64,000 bases of DNA from Notospermus geniculatus (Eukaryota; Nemertea; Pilidiophora; Heteronemertea; Lineidae). The position numbers were made by a program, and so were the translations under genes. The stretch spans positions 2,483 to 66,482 of the forward strand of contig NMRB01002550.1 of NCBI GenBank assembly GCA_002633025.1, read 5' to 3'. Below the pieces are notes generated by a model. It saw nothing but the letters and a program-made list of their open reading frames with translations, was not told where the DNA came from and searched no databases. Below are positions 33,276 to 44,062 of the stretch, piece after piece. Position 1 is the stretch's first letter; every line of letters starts with the position of its first letter.

Positions 33276-34071
33276 CAAACCTACGTATCTGAGCCAGAGA
33301 TGTTACGAGAGTTATGTTGATTGCTTGAATGCTTGAATTGACCGTGTATTGAGCCCGACGACCTTACTTGCTCTGGTCGATTTTGTACCGAAATGGTATT
33401 CGATGACTGAATTTTGAGGCAATTCTGATCTCAATTCTGCGAAGGGGATGTTTCGACTGGGTTAGACACTCCAAAACATGAATTTGTGCGGCCAGCTTCA
33501 GTGAGTTTCTGCAACGACCCGGTTAGACCTATACGACAACGTTTAGCGGTTATTCACATATTGTTCCACACTCGCCCCAGTGTTCAGTTGCCAATAGGTA
33601 TATAGAAGACCCGGTGTAGCAGTAAAAAGTGTCCCCTGTAAAAAGTGTCCACTTCTATTGTTGAATGACGGAATAAGCGGCATGCGTATAGAAACAAGTG
33701 TCAGAGATTAGAATGTGACAATAGGATCTTTTGTTCCCCGGACAGTTTTTCCTAGGACATTCTTTCCCTTCACACCTGTAATAAACACTGGCATGATTGA
33801 CGCCAAACGTGACGGACCATCAAAAGACGGCGCTGACGTGGGATCCAATCATAAATCATCATTACAGGTTTACCGGACGCCGCCGCAACACACTTTCTGA
33901 TTGGCTAAGATATGTGTTCAAAATGTCCATTCATACCCGTGGCAGATTCCAAGCGAGGATTCCCCGAATCGTACAGCTAACGCCGTCTATTAGTGATACT
34001 TTGAGGATCGCATCAACTGAAGCAGTTTCAGAGCACGGGTAACGTATTGGGGAGCGGTATGAACTGCGGGA
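33276..34071. other. No gene seen
   Basis: A short direct repeat GTAAAAAGTGTCC occurs at about 33621 and 33638. No coding signal. Confidence 0.35.
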
Positions 34072-34073
34072 TA

Positions 34074-34476
34074 GTGAGGTTTCGCAAATCTGACGAAAAA
34101 CGAAGTACAAAATACGAAATTCAACTTCATTTCCAGAGCCTAATGTGTGTCTGGAGATGGTTGGTATCACAAATGTCCCTGCCGCCAGTGCGTCATTTAG
34201 CATGTCATGTTAGACCGAAAGAGTAGGTTATGGTGCATCTTGAATTTTTAAATTTCCACTTCGTATCTACGAAGTGGAAACGACGGAAGATAAATTTCAT
34301 GTTTGATCACCGTAACTCTATCAGTCTAACGTCATACACTGAACGCTCTTGCAGCAGGCGATATTTGTGGTACCAACCGTCTTCTGAAATACATTACATG
34401 TACGTCATGGAAATGAAGTCCAATTTCGTATTTCGTATTTCGTACTTCGTTTTTCGTCAGATTTGCGAAACCTCAC
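34074..34476. mobile_element. MITE family F, full-length copy
   Basis: 403 bp with TA at 34072-34073 and 34477-34478. The arms carry CGAAGTACAAAATACGAAAT on the left and the complementary CGTATTTCGTATTTCGTACT on the right. The central palindrome is CACTTCGTATCTACGAAGTG. Confidence 0.92.
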
Positions 34477-34478
34477 TA

Positions 34479-35146
34479 TTGTTCGAGTAGGCTTTTAAGG
34501 AATCTTCCGCTATACGTCGTCGTAGGCTGACGGGACCGTCGCGAAAACATACTTTCATATCAGCCGAGTACGACAGCCAACCAGCACACGACCCACAAAG
34601 GCAGAAACTACGCGATCACCTCGCAGAAATCAATAAGACCGTGTTTGATTGGCAGACAATAAATCCACACATCCCAACAGCTGTCTCGCTCAACAAATAG
34701 ACCATTGTGCTCGCTATGCCCCCTCTTCTTGCTGAATATCAATTCCAATTTGTCTGATCTCGCGTGGTGTTCGGTATTCGAGCGATAAAAAATTGATATT
34801 ACTGAACTGTCACGTGTGTCATGCAGCGAAAAGACCGGCTTATTCCAGCTTCCGTCGGGTCAATATTTTAGTTCTTCTGTCTAAGGGAAGGATCATCTCC
34901 TTCATCTGCATTTCAATCATGTCAAAGGGGTGTCAAATAAAAATAGCATACTGCAAAGCCTCGATTGAAAGGTAGATTTTGCTGTTTGCTGACTGCGCCC
35001 ACCTGCGGAGTGTCAAGGACCTTTGCGCAGCGTTTCCTCTATACAATGGGCGGACGAAAGTCATACCGCAATCCGGATAAGTGTGCGCAGGCATTTGTGA
35101 ACAGGCGGGCCATTTTGTTTCGCTCTACATATACCTAATGCCCAAT
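34479..35146. other. No gene seen
   Basis: No motif recognised. Confidence 0.35.
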
Positions 35147-35528
35147 CACACTGAGCTAGTTCTCAGTACGTTCTTGAAAATGTTGCCGGACGGGCTCAAA
35201 CTGTGTGCGAACGGAGTGGACGTAGTGGTAACTTTTTACACTCTTTTTACGTCATAATCTGACGTGTAACTACACGGTAGTTATGCTCCATCACACTGAG
35301 CTACTAGTTCTCAGTACGTTCTTGAAAAATGTTGCCGAACGGGCTGAAACTGTGTGCGAACGGAGTGGCAACTTCTAACAGTCTTTTTACGAACTTCATG
35401 GACGGGCTCGGACGGGAAGGGTGCTCCAGCACTTCGAGACATTATTTGGCCAACATTACACGTTCTAGGAGCCCGTTTTACGATTTTTTAGGACGGGGCA
35501 GGACGTTTTGAGAACTACTTCAGTGTGA
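35147..35528. mobile_element. MITE family I, full copy preceded by a half copy
   Basis: TCACACTGAGCTAGTTCTCA occurs at 35147 and, with a CTA insertion, at 35292. The complementary end TTGAGAACTACTTCAGTGTG closes the element at 35528. The second start to the end forms the full ~237-bp element; the first 145 bp is a partial tandem copy. An inverse truncated copy is at 17663-17810. Confidence 0.75.
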
Positions 35529-35852
35529 CAGTACCTTTATAAGGAATGTTCAATGGAGTTAGTTTTTATGGCAGGCTTTTGTGAGTTTCAAACAATATGC
35601 TTACAAATGGCGTGGTAGGCCTAAAGGAGGCCTCTGTTGTCCAGTGTCGTCGGGATCTACATATATTTTTTATCATCGGCAGCTGTAATAATCGACCTAC
35701 ATTTGAGGTTATGTTGTAGGACATTTTCCAAACCGTCACTATGGCCTATATTCATCGTCTCAAAGTTTTCGATTCCTCATCGGGGGTGTCCGGGCGGTCG
35801 CCAAAATCATCGTCACCGTCACCGTCATCATCGTCCTGCAGTGTCGTCATTA

Positions 35853-36236
35853 GTGAGGTTTCGCGAATCTGACGAAACACGAAGTACGAAATACGAAATT
35901 GGACTTCATTTCCATGACGTAATGTACATGTATTTCAGAAATATCGCCTGCTGCAAGAGAGTTTTTTAGGGTATGACGTTAGACAGATACATGTAGAGTT
36001 AGGGTGTATATTAAACTTTGAAATTTATCTTTCGTTTCCACTTCGTAGATACGAAGTGGAAATTTCAAAATTCAAGATGCACCATACATGTAACTCTCTT
36101 GGTCTTACATGATATGCTAAAAGACGCACTGGCAGCAGGGACATTGGTGGTACCAACAATCTCCAGAAATACACTAGGTCCTGGAAATGAAGTTGAATTT
36201 CGTACTTCGTGTTTCGTCAGATTTGCGAAACCTCAC
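35853..36236. mobile_element. MITE family F, full-length copy
   Basis: 384 bp, TA at 35851-35852 and 36237-36238. Same arms; centre CCACTTCGTAGATACGAAGTGG. Confidence 0.92.
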
Positions 36237-36304
36237 TATTATCATCATTGCCATCGTTATTGTTATAGCTATGATCATCTTCTTCATGTTTACCGTCATC
36301 ATCG

Positions 36305-36372
36305 ACAGCAAGCGTCCTTGCGTCACTCGGTGACTCCGATCACACGCTCAAAAACAGCAGCCTAAACACGTT
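36305..36372 (+). repeat. Direct repeat pair bordering the 19-bp array (left)
   Basis: CAGCAAGCGTCCTTGCGTCA and CCTAAACACGTTGTT recur, slightly changed, at 37096-37165 on the other side of the array. Confidence 0.8.
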
Positions 36373-36709
36373 GTTCCACACCAAAGTCACCACGACAGAA
36401 TCTCTAGTTATTACCGAACTCCCGATAAGATCGATGCATACTGATCTACATAGAGTAGTATTGGTATCGCTGGGGTGATTGATTGAATATCAGTGTTCAA
36501 ACGAAGTCACTATGGGCTCGAAGCAATTCAATCACGGTTCGATTACGAGCTGTTAGGCCAGCCTCTCCCGCTAACAGAGTAAATTAGATATGGCTTGGTG
36601 TGGACATGTTAGCTATGTTGGTTGAGGAGGTGACTAGGGCCACGCGTAATGTAGTAGTACTTGATAGAGGTGACATGCACCAATCGTTGCGGGCCCGCTG
36701 AAACTCACA

Positions 36710-37095
36710 AGGGACTGTACTGCCTTGTAGAGGCTGTACTGCCTTGTAGTGTCTGTACTGCCTTGTAGAGTCCGTACTGTCTTGTAGAGCCTGTACTGCC
36801 TTGTAGAGGCTGTACTCCCTTGTAGAGTCTGTACTGCCTTGTAGAGGCTGTACTGCCTTGTAGAGTCTGTACTGCCTTGTAGAGGCTGTACTGTCTTGTA
36901 GAGGCTGCACTGTCTTGTAGAGCCTGTACTGCCTTGTAGAGGCTGTACTGTCTTGTAGAGCCTGTACTGCCTTGTGGAGGCTGTACTGCCTTGTAGAGTC
37001 TGTACTGCCTTATAGAGGCTGTACTGCCTTGTAGAGGCTGTACTGCCTTGTAGAGGCTGTTCTGCCTTCTAGAGGCAGTACTCCCTTGAAGAGGC
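36710..37095 (-). repeat. 19-bp minisatellite, ~20 units
   Basis: Unit CTGTACTGCCTTGTAGAGG with variants at the last bases and GTC for GCC. Because 19 is not a multiple of three and the unit lacks stops in the minus frames, it stays open on the minus strand in several frames and reads as a 19-residue repeat (for example LYKAVQPLQGSTASTRQYR). I treat this as a property of the array rather than a gene. Confidence 0.95.
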
Positions 37096-37245
37096 AGCAA
37101 GCGTCCTTGCGTCACTCTGTGACTCACACTCAAAAAAAACAGAGCAGCCCAAACACGTTGTTTGAGCAGTACAGCCTTGTAGAGGCAGTACAGCAGTACA
37201 GCCTCTAAAAGAGGCAGTACAGCCTCTACAAGTAGAGGTTGTACT
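37096..37245. repeat. Right border repeat and scattered array relatives
   Basis: 37096-37165 is the partner of 36305-36372. Up to 37245 come inverted and direct relatives of the unit (CAGTACAGCCTCTACAAG). Confidence 0.7.
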
Positions 37246-37248
37246 CTT

Positions 37249-37384
37249 ACAACCAGAAATGTAGCCATAACCAGAAATGTAGCCAAGATATCGTCAACCA
37301 GAAATGTAGCCGATTTTCCTACCAGTTACATTTTTACATGCTCTGTCAACCAGAAATGTAGCCCCAACCAGAAATGTAGCCAAG
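37249..37384 (+). repeat. Short interspersed tandem motif AACCAGAAATGTAGCC
   Basis: Five copies of the 16-mer, spaced irregularly by 0-40 bases. Confidence 0.9.
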
Positions 37385-38523
37385 CCTAGGCCTCAACATT
37401 GTCCATCCTGTAGTACAGCAGAGTACATGTATTCCAGGTCTGCTCAACATTCCACTCAAAGCAGGTTTTGAGGGACGATGTCCTCAGACGTGATCGTTTT
37501 ACACTGGCCTCCCCTACGCAGTCAACGTACCCTCCCCAGCTTTCACACGCCGCAGAAATCAAACAGCCAACTGCCTGATTACGGACCGTGTAACGTATCA
37601 TCCTTGTAAAGTGAGCCAAGAACGACAGCCCTTGGCCCATTCTCACCAAACTCACTTATCAAACGGACGATGGGGAAAGGGCCCTGGGCTAGCATAGTCA
37701 GATTCCGGTTGCTGCCACCACGGAAACGCCGCCAATCATTCTTCATCAGCGGTCATTACTCGAATTGGTCCCTTCCGGCCAAATTTTGGCCTATTCACGG
37801 TGGCTTCACTCAACGGAACGGCTGACCAAAGCCCTTGGCGACCGTAATCACGATCGAAGACTCCGGGTTGTGCAGTCTAGAGATGATGGGTTTACACTGG
37901 TGCGTCTAACGATCAAGTAGCATGGCACCAATGCCGTGGCTGACTGCACACCCGTGCTCATGCTCGGGCCAGACGGACAGATTTATCAGTCATGCCTGTT
38001 GACCAGCGGGTACATATTCTGCCCAGCTGTTGTCAATTTTAATGCATGAGATTTTAATGTACCACCTGGCCAACATTGCTTTTTATCTAAAAGTCTGTGT
38101 ATACTGGCAACATGTTTCCAACATACAGAGTAAACAACTTGTTGACAACGTTGCCTCGTGTGTACAGGGGAAAGAGTAACATGTTGTTCAAATGTTGCTA
38201 AACATGCACATGTATTTTGTTGGCTATAGTGTACATGTACATGTATACAGGGTCAAAAGATCATGTTGCTCAGAAATGTTGTTCAAATGTTGCTAAAATG
38301 CTGCCACTGCACATGTACGTAGTACATGTATGTAGCTTTAGGCATCAGTAGCGAACTGCCAACCCATTATTATTTTGCCACAAATCACCCCAAAACTCGG
38401 CTAACTTTGATCAAATCAGGAAAATGAAACCTTTCAGACCTGGCCCGATATGAGATACACATTGTGTAAAAATACCAGATTGATTGGTTCAGCCGTTTTG
38501 TCAGAAACGTGAACAAATCGCTC
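37385..38523. other. No gene accepted
   Basis: Unique sequence to about 38040. From about 38050 to 38340, CAACATGTT/AAATGTTGCTAAA motifs and three TACATGTA palindromes form a diffuse low-complexity repeat. An 89-codon minus frame (37386-37655) has no motif. Confidence 0.35.
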
Positions 38524-38562
38524 AGAAGGAAAGAAAGAAAGGAAGAAAGAAAGAAAGAAAGA
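38524..38562. repeat. GAAA microsatellite
   Basis: About 39 bases of GAAA/GGAA repeats. Confidence 0.95.
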
Positions 38563-38579
38563 GGCTGAGTGAAACCAAT

Positions 38580-38610
38580 ATGTTCAGCACACAGATGGTG
38601 TGCTGAACAT
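38580..38610. repeat. Perfect 13-bp hairpin
   Basis: ATGTTCAGCACAC and its complement around a 5-base loop. Confidence 0.85.
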
Positions 38611-38629
38611 AAATACGGTTAGGCAGCTT

Positions 38630-38800
38630 CAGCTACAAGTAGCGGCGACTCGCCGTTACAAATAGCGTTGATTACAAATAGCGTTGGGGCTACAAATAGG
38701 GTTGACAGTGACAACACTATTTGTAGCGCCGACTAAAATCGGTTAGTGGTAGGTTACAAATAGTGGCGCGGCTACAAATACGGTTGCTACAGGCCTGACC
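38630..38800. repeat. Cluster of CTACAAATAGCG motifs in both orientations
   Basis: At least seven short variants of (C/T)TACAAATAG(C/G)G, with the complement CTATTTGTAGCG once. Confidence 0.7.
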
Positions 38801-38814
38801 TACATGTAGGCTGC

Positions 38815-39110
38815 CCTACACGGTAGTTAGTGGTTCGGGCCTCCGACTAGCGGTCAGAGGGTCCCGGGTACGAATCCCACTGGGCGTGAGACTTTGGGCA
38901 AGTCTCTTTGCTTCACTGGCCTCTCTCTACCCAGGTGTATAAATGGGTACCGGTCGGAAATGCTCAGATTGTAGCGCTGAATGAGCAGCCCATCTGAGTT
39001 CTACTGAAAGGTTTCAGGATAGACTGCATGGGGTGAAAGTGTAAAGTCGGATGACACCTCTACCGTTGTTGATATCAGACTATAAACCCAAACTTTAACT
39101 TTAACTTTTA
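38815..39110 (+). repeat. SINE family S, full copy (sense)
   Basis: Head with GTAGTTAGTGGTTCGGGCCT (box A region) and box B GGGTACGAATCCC (one change). Body as in the other copies. The tail ends ACTTTAACTTTAACTTTTAG, immediately before an open frame. Confidence 0.9.
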
Positions 39111-39358
39111 GGCGTTCGTGCCTCATGTCTGACTTCTTCGATCACGGCCTACAGAGAGTTGATCTCAGTCAGATTTCCCTATGCAGGGTACCAGCTTTAG
39201 ATGTCGTAGAAAAGTTAAATGAAGATTCGATGAAAATCGCCTCGGGAAATACGCTGATGGCTGACGACAGTTTGATGATTGTGAGAGAGGGAGGCGACAC
39301 TGCTGGAAGCGTAGAGAGCGTTTACAGTTTTGATCATAAAATTGCATTCCTATGAGAA
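39111..39358 (+). CDS. Unassigned small ORF after the SINE tail
   Basis: An open frame with ATG at 39125 and stop at 39353-39355 (76 codons), acidic (for example LMADDSLMIVREGGDTAGSV). The upstream SINE tail forms an acceptor-like CTTTAACTTTTAG. No matching donor exon or domain is visible, so coding status is doubtful. Confidence 0.15.
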
Positions 39359-39530
39359 TAGGCAGAAATCGGCTACTGGATCTTTGCTACGAAGTTAGAA
39401 GTTAACTAACTGTTCCAGAAAGTGTGAATTGCTAATTTTCACGCCTGACATGCCTGATAAACAAGTATTAAATGCAAAATTTCGAGATAAGATGTGATTT
39501 TATTATCCAGTACATATACATGTACATGTA

Positions 39531-39760
39531 AAGTCTGGCAACATCTATCTTTGACCTAATGGAATGCGGAAGCTAGGAAATTGATCGTTGGATTTTCCAC
39601 GGACCTTTAATCACACGCGGCTATTGAATGACCGGTGGACAACGCGGACAATCGGGGAACGACCACAAGTGATCGACAGGCATGATTATAAACCGCAAAT
39701 CTCTGTCACATTACATGACTTCCGCATTCCATTAGGTCGAAGATAGATGTTGCCAGACTT
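39531..39760. mobile_element. 230-bp TA-flanked MITE
   Basis: Ends AAGTCTGGCAACATCTATCT and complement, TA at 39529-39530 and 39761-39762. Arms run ~40 bp to GGAATGCGGAAG. Confidence 0.92.
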
Positions 39761-40197
39761 TACCAGAAACTTGGAATGATTTTTAGAAGTAGTCAACAAA
39801 ATATTTTGCTTTTGGTCTCATTAACTTCAGTAATTTCAACAAGCCTTCCATCCAATATGGCGGCATAAACTAAGGGCTAAACAGGAAGTGACATCACGTG
39901 CATACCCTCTTATAGAGGGCAATGCATGTGTCAGCTATAATGCTTTGTAGTACAGCCTGTACACTGCATATGAATGTTCATGTGATAGCTTGAGAGACAA
40001 AGACTTCATTTACTTGTCAATGCCAGCTGCGTCGAGATGACAGCCAAGTCTGAGATCCGTGACGGGGTCAGTTCCGAGATGGAGTACGGTTGAATAGGAA
40101 GGAATAATGAATCTTACGACGACGAACGTGCATTGCATCACAGGACAGATTAGCGAGCAATGGTACAATGATTCCACGGAGCTTAAAAGACACGGCG

Positions 40198-40353
40198 TAA
40201 AGCGGCCCATAAACGTGCAATAGTATTGCACAATATGGAGCCCAAATGGGGTAATTTGCTTCTGGCATGATGGGTAGAAGAAAGATCGGCAATAATTTCC
40301 CCATTTTGAGCCTCATGTTGTGCAATAATATTGGGCGTGTATGGATCACTTTA
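40198..40353. mobile_element. Twin MITE, first copy
   Basis: TAAAGCGGCCCATAAACGTG at the left, complement-like GGATCACTTTA at the right. The interior has CAATATTATTGCACAAT-type motifs in both senses. Confidence 0.75.
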
Positions 40354-40380
40354 CAGAGTCCCGTCAAGGGATCGTCCCGT

Positions 40381-40539
40381 TAAAGCGGCCTTGCCACGTG
40401 CAATATTATTGCCCAATATGAGGATCAAAATGGGCAATATTATTGCCAATCTTTCTTCCATCCATTATGCCAGAAGCACATGACACCCATTTTGGGCCCC
40501 ATATTGTGCAATAACATTGTACGTGGATGGATCGCTTTA
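40381..40539. mobile_element. Twin MITE, second copy
   Basis: TAAAGCGGCCTTGCCACGTG to GGATCGCTTTA. The flank after copy 1 (CAAGGGATCGTCCCGTTAA) is repeated after copy 2 (CAAGGGATCGTCCCGCTAA), so the unit plus flank was tandemly duplicated. Confidence 0.75.
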
Positions 40540-40712
40540 CAGAACAGAGAGTTCAAGGGATCGTCCCGCTAACGAAAAAGGGCTGCTTCACTTGACAGAT
40601 TTTCCCTCTAGCGGCTCTCTAAGGGAACAAGCAGATTATTGTGTCATTGGTCTCAGCGTAAGCTAGGAAACACACAACGGTGAACACAAGTAAAGAAGCG
40701 CCTCAACAGCGT

Positions 40713-40960
40713 TATAGTCCGTTCCAGATACATGTACCTAAGGCAAATGGTACTAGGTTGAACTCTGCAATGTTACACGACCCTGTTCACTATTTTGACG
40801 AGCTATTGCACAATACTTTAACAGGCGAGTCAAATTAGAGAATAATGCATGTCACCTTGCCTATTGGCTGTGTTTGTGGTCAAGCTGTTAGTAATAGACT
40901 AACCACAACTGACAAGGTTGGCCAAGTGCGATTTGCCTTAGGTATCTGGAATGGACTATA
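40713..40960. mobile_element. 248-bp TIR element (TATAGTCC ends)
   Basis: TATAGTCCGTTCCAGATAC and complement; arms include CCTAAGGCAAAT. A related single end (ACTATAGCCTGTTCCAAAT) occurs at 41225. Confidence 0.85.
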
Positions 40961-41293
40961 CCGCAAATGCATTTGAAAGGTAAAGATTATAGGGGACATT
41001 GGTAGACAGGGAACAACTACAAATGTTACACCGTCATTGACATCTTACTGCTAGTCAAAGATGTGGTACACTAGATTAGCTTCTCCAAGTTCTCTTGTAA
41101 GATTTCCCATTCATATGATAAGAAAAGGTTCCTACGCGCCGGAGGAATCCAAACTCTCTTAACTGGCCGTAATCTGTTGACGAAACAGAAATATTGTACT
41201 CAATAGGAAACCTATCACCACACACTATAGCCTGTTCCAAATCATTTTACCTCTAACGCCGTTACCATTCAACCAATTCAATATACAGTAGAA

Positions 41294-41362
41294 ACTCTCT
41301 ATTAAGGACACCCTTGGGACTGACATCTGCTGTCCTCAATAGGGGGATGTCCTGATTACAGA
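41294..41362 (+). mobile_element. Fragment of the pogo/Tc1-like MITE seen at 63503
   Basis: GAAACTCTCTATTAAGGACA and CCTGATTACAGAGGTC match the 63503-63680 element. Confidence 0.6.
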
Positions 41363-41521
41363 GGTCTAGTTTTCACGAACTTCCACCCGTATTTTCGTCC
41401 TCTTTCGGCGGCTGTCTTCTTTTTTCGCTGGACATAAAATGTTCCTTCTCTCAAAATCCATTTCAGTTTACCACGTTGTTCACTGCGAGATGAATTTTAT
41501 GTTTTTTCACTGAAGAATTTA

Positions 41522-41749
41522 ACAGAATTTTCTGGCAGCAGAGTTTCAAGCACTTTCTGTGAAATTAAAGGAGCCGCTTTTTCAGTTAAAGGCATCGCAT
41601 CTGAACCAATGACCTGCGTTTTATGTTACACCTTGGAGGGACCTTCCAAACAAAGGGTCATGGGCAATGACATAATATTCCTTTGACCCTGAATCATTTC
41701 TGTAAATTTACAGAAAGTGCTTGAAACTCTGCTGCACAGATTATTCTGT
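41522..41749. mobile_element. 228-bp TIR element
   Basis: ACAGAATTTTCTGGCAGCAG...AGCACTTTCTGT and inverse AACTCTGCTGC...ATTCTGT. Arms of about 45 bp. Confidence 0.8.
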
Positions 41750-42401
41750 AGAAGCTTCTGTTTTTTTCTAACAGTGTAGAATGGCCGCCATTTTGACCGG
41801 TGGTACGAACTTCGACTTTGTGAAATAATTTCTTCATGTGTTTTTTTTAAATGAAAGCAATGATGCCTGTAGAACGAAAATATGATGGACTTTGGCGAAA
41901 ACTGTTAAAACTGGTGAAGTATCAACGGAGACAGATCAAAAACCCTCAAATATCTGACACACGTGCGACTGAATCGAAACAGACGGTATGAATTAACGAC
42001 AGTTATCATCAGACGCAAAAAGCCACGCCTTCACCAACGCTGCAACTCCAGTTTCCACGCCGTTATCTGCCCGTGCACTACACCTTCTTCCACCTGTTCT
42101 CAGAAAATCCGACACCCTTTTCAACCCTTCGGAAGTGGTAACCATGGAAACGATTACATCGCCGTTGCCAATGGTATCGTTGCTTGTGACATTTTGCATT
42201 GTAATTCTACATTAAAATCACCTTGATAAGGTTTTCGGCCAGTGATGCGTCTTTAGCGAACAACATAACCGGTTACAGATTCTGCACAGTCATGTACCTG
42301 TAACTTACGCATTCTAAGGTGTGGTCTCTAACCAAACGATCAATGTGCCTCATCGGTATGTAACGAAGGCTTCACAAAGGGTTCGCAGTGAAGCCATAAC
42401 C
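41750..42401. other. No gene accepted
   Basis: Contains GTAGAATGGCCGCCATTTTGACCG, a theme shared with the 20521/22566 repeat. Frames at 41963-42226 on both strands mirror each other and are not supported. Confidence 0.35.
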
Positions 42402-42540
42402 ATAAAGCTGCAATCACATAGAGCTACACGCTACATGGACACGCCGGTTAACAATGGCTTTACGGTCGCGAGCCCTTTGTGAAGTCATTGTTAACAGGTG
42501 TGCCCGTGCAGCGTGTAGCTCTATGTGATTGCAGCCTTAT
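42402..42540. mobile_element. 139-bp TIR element plus extra half
   Basis: ATAAAGCTGCAATCACATAG and complement; arms ~45 bp with GAGCTACACGCT. A further half-arm (CAGCGTGTAGCTCTACC) follows at 42541-42575. An outer inverted pair (CTTCACAAAGGG at 42370; CCCTTTGTGAAG at 42474) lies in and around it. Confidence 0.8.
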
Positions 42541-42740
42541 GAACAGGCGTGTCCGTACAGCGTGTAGCTCTACCATAGAGAGCCAAGTTGTGTCAGAAAA
42601 CCTCAAGTAGAGCTGCACCTAAGAAGCACGAGTTTTGGCGGCTAGGTGAGTTACATGTAGGCAAACAAAGGAAAAGCATCTAATGTGATTGAAAGTGCAC
42701 ATCAACGCCTAGACCCCCTCCTCCCGGATCCTAACCCCGC

Positions 42741-42998
42741 ATGTTTAACCTTTCAAGGCATCTGATAAGGGTGGCAGAGTTAATGTGGGAGGTAATCGGT
42801 TCCGATGCGGATATTCCGCAGACAGCCTTTCACGCCTACGATTATATCGAACATGGAATAAGATTACAGGATGTCCCCAAAATATTCTTTGAATCAATTC
42901 CACCACATTTTATCAGATCACTTGGGCAGGCTGTAAAGACACTGCTCAACTTGAGACGTTTGTTTCCTCCCGAGGTTTGCTCCTGTGGCAGCTAATTA
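42741..42998 (+). CDS. Unassigned 84-codon ORF
   Basis: ATG at 42741 after an in-frame TAA nine bases upstream; ends Cys-rich before TAA. The composition is protein-like, with probable helices (LIRVAELMWEVIG; IRSLGQAVKTLLNLRRLF). No repeats overlap it. I recognise no family and see no splice sites; it could be a small protein, an exon piece or a retroelement remnant. Confidence 0.25.
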
Positions 42999-43069
42999 CG
43001 TACAGCAGTGGCATGTCTCCCTTGTCTTTGCTGAAGCCTAAAGCCGAGCGCAGATCGACCTTGTGACTG

Positions 43070-43230
43070 GAAGCAACTACTGGCAATGGCGTTTCCGGCA
43101 ACGGTGGGCGACTGGCTGGAACCAGCAGCAACTGATCAGTTGCTCAAACAGGTCGATGTGCGCACCCCGGCAACGCTATTGCCGACCGTTGCCGCTAGTT
43201 CCAGCCAGTTGCTCATGTTCTACTCATTTT
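43070..43230. repeat. Inverted repeats around CGGCAACGG / GACTGGCTGGAACC
   Basis: GGCAATGGCG...CGGCAACGGT pairs with GACCGTTGCCG near 43185, and GACTGGCTGGAAC with GTTCCAGCCAGTTGC near 43198. Frames here on both strands (up to 191 codons) are the shadow of this palindrome. Confidence 0.55.
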
Positions 43231-43519
43231 CCAGTTCTCTTCAGTCGCTGTCGATGTGCGCGCTCCAGATTGAAGACTGGATTGTGCCACTTGTTGCCGC
43301 AATGACCAGTCGTAGTCGATGTGCGCGGTCCGCTGACATCGACAGCGACTGTTGCGTTCAGTTGCTTCCAGAGTCGCAAGGTCGATCTGCTCTCGGCTTA
43401 AAGGAAACAAACAATGGTGAATTGCCCATTGAGAGCCACTTCGCACGAGAAAACTCTAAAGCTTGCCGCACACTGGAGCTATCTGCTGAGCAAAAAGTCA
43501 GTCGAGACCGTTTGCTCAG

Positions 43520-43625
43520 CAGACAGCTCGCGTGTGCGCGAATTTTCGGTGAGTTTTCTGCCTCGCGAGGCAGAAAGCTCGCGTGTGCGCGAATTTTCCG
43601 TGAGTTTTCCGAGAACTTCGGCGGG
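43520..43625 (+). repeat. 50-bp direct repeat
   Basis: AGCTCGCGTGTGCGCGAATT then TTC(G/C)GTGAGTTTT occurs at 43526 and 43577, separated by a palindromic CTGCCTCGCGAGGCAG. Confidence 0.85.
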
Positions 43626-43676
43626 GGGGGGTATGCCACCAACAAATTACTCGTAAGATAACGAAAGACTAGAAAC
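43626..43676 (+). repeat. Short dispersed repeat, pair with 16024-16075
   Basis: Preceded by a G run; see entry at 16024. Confidence 0.6.
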
Positions 43677-43968
43677 AATCGGCAAACACTGCGCAGATCA
43701 TCGTGTGGTTCACTTCGTCTTCATCATTTTATCATTAAGTTATTGAATGAAGATTTGAATGAAGATTTAAGGCTGGTTATGTCGTGAGGGTGTACCGCAA
43801 TATTTTTAGTCCAGACTCGGGTATCAATGCACTTAGAACGCTATCCCCTCGCCCCTCCCCCGACTTTCACTCTTACTCTAACTTCCACTGGCAGTCGTTG
43901 TTAAGGCGCTGGTCCACAGGCGAGATTTGTCGTTGAGTTGGCTCTCTCAATCGGGCAATTTACTAATA

Positions 43969-44062
43969 GGGAGGTTAAGAAATCAAACGATAAACGTGAA
44001 CGTTAACGACAACGTCATTCTTGTGCCGAAAATGCAATATAAAATCTGGTTAATGTGTAGTA
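43969..44062 (+). mobile_element. MITE family C, copy 3, broken
   Basis: TA at 43967-43968, GGGAGGTTAAGAAATCAAAC, runs through the centre to GTTAATGTGTAGTA and then switches abruptly into the repeat at 44063. Confidence 0.85.

Noticed and set aside
36705-37286. 193-codon repeat protein
   Set aside because: Explained by the 19-bp minisatellite; kept as a finding, not as a gene.
43086-43661. 191-codon plus frame and minus-strand mirror frames
   Set aside because: Lies over inverted and direct repeats, with frames open on both strands.
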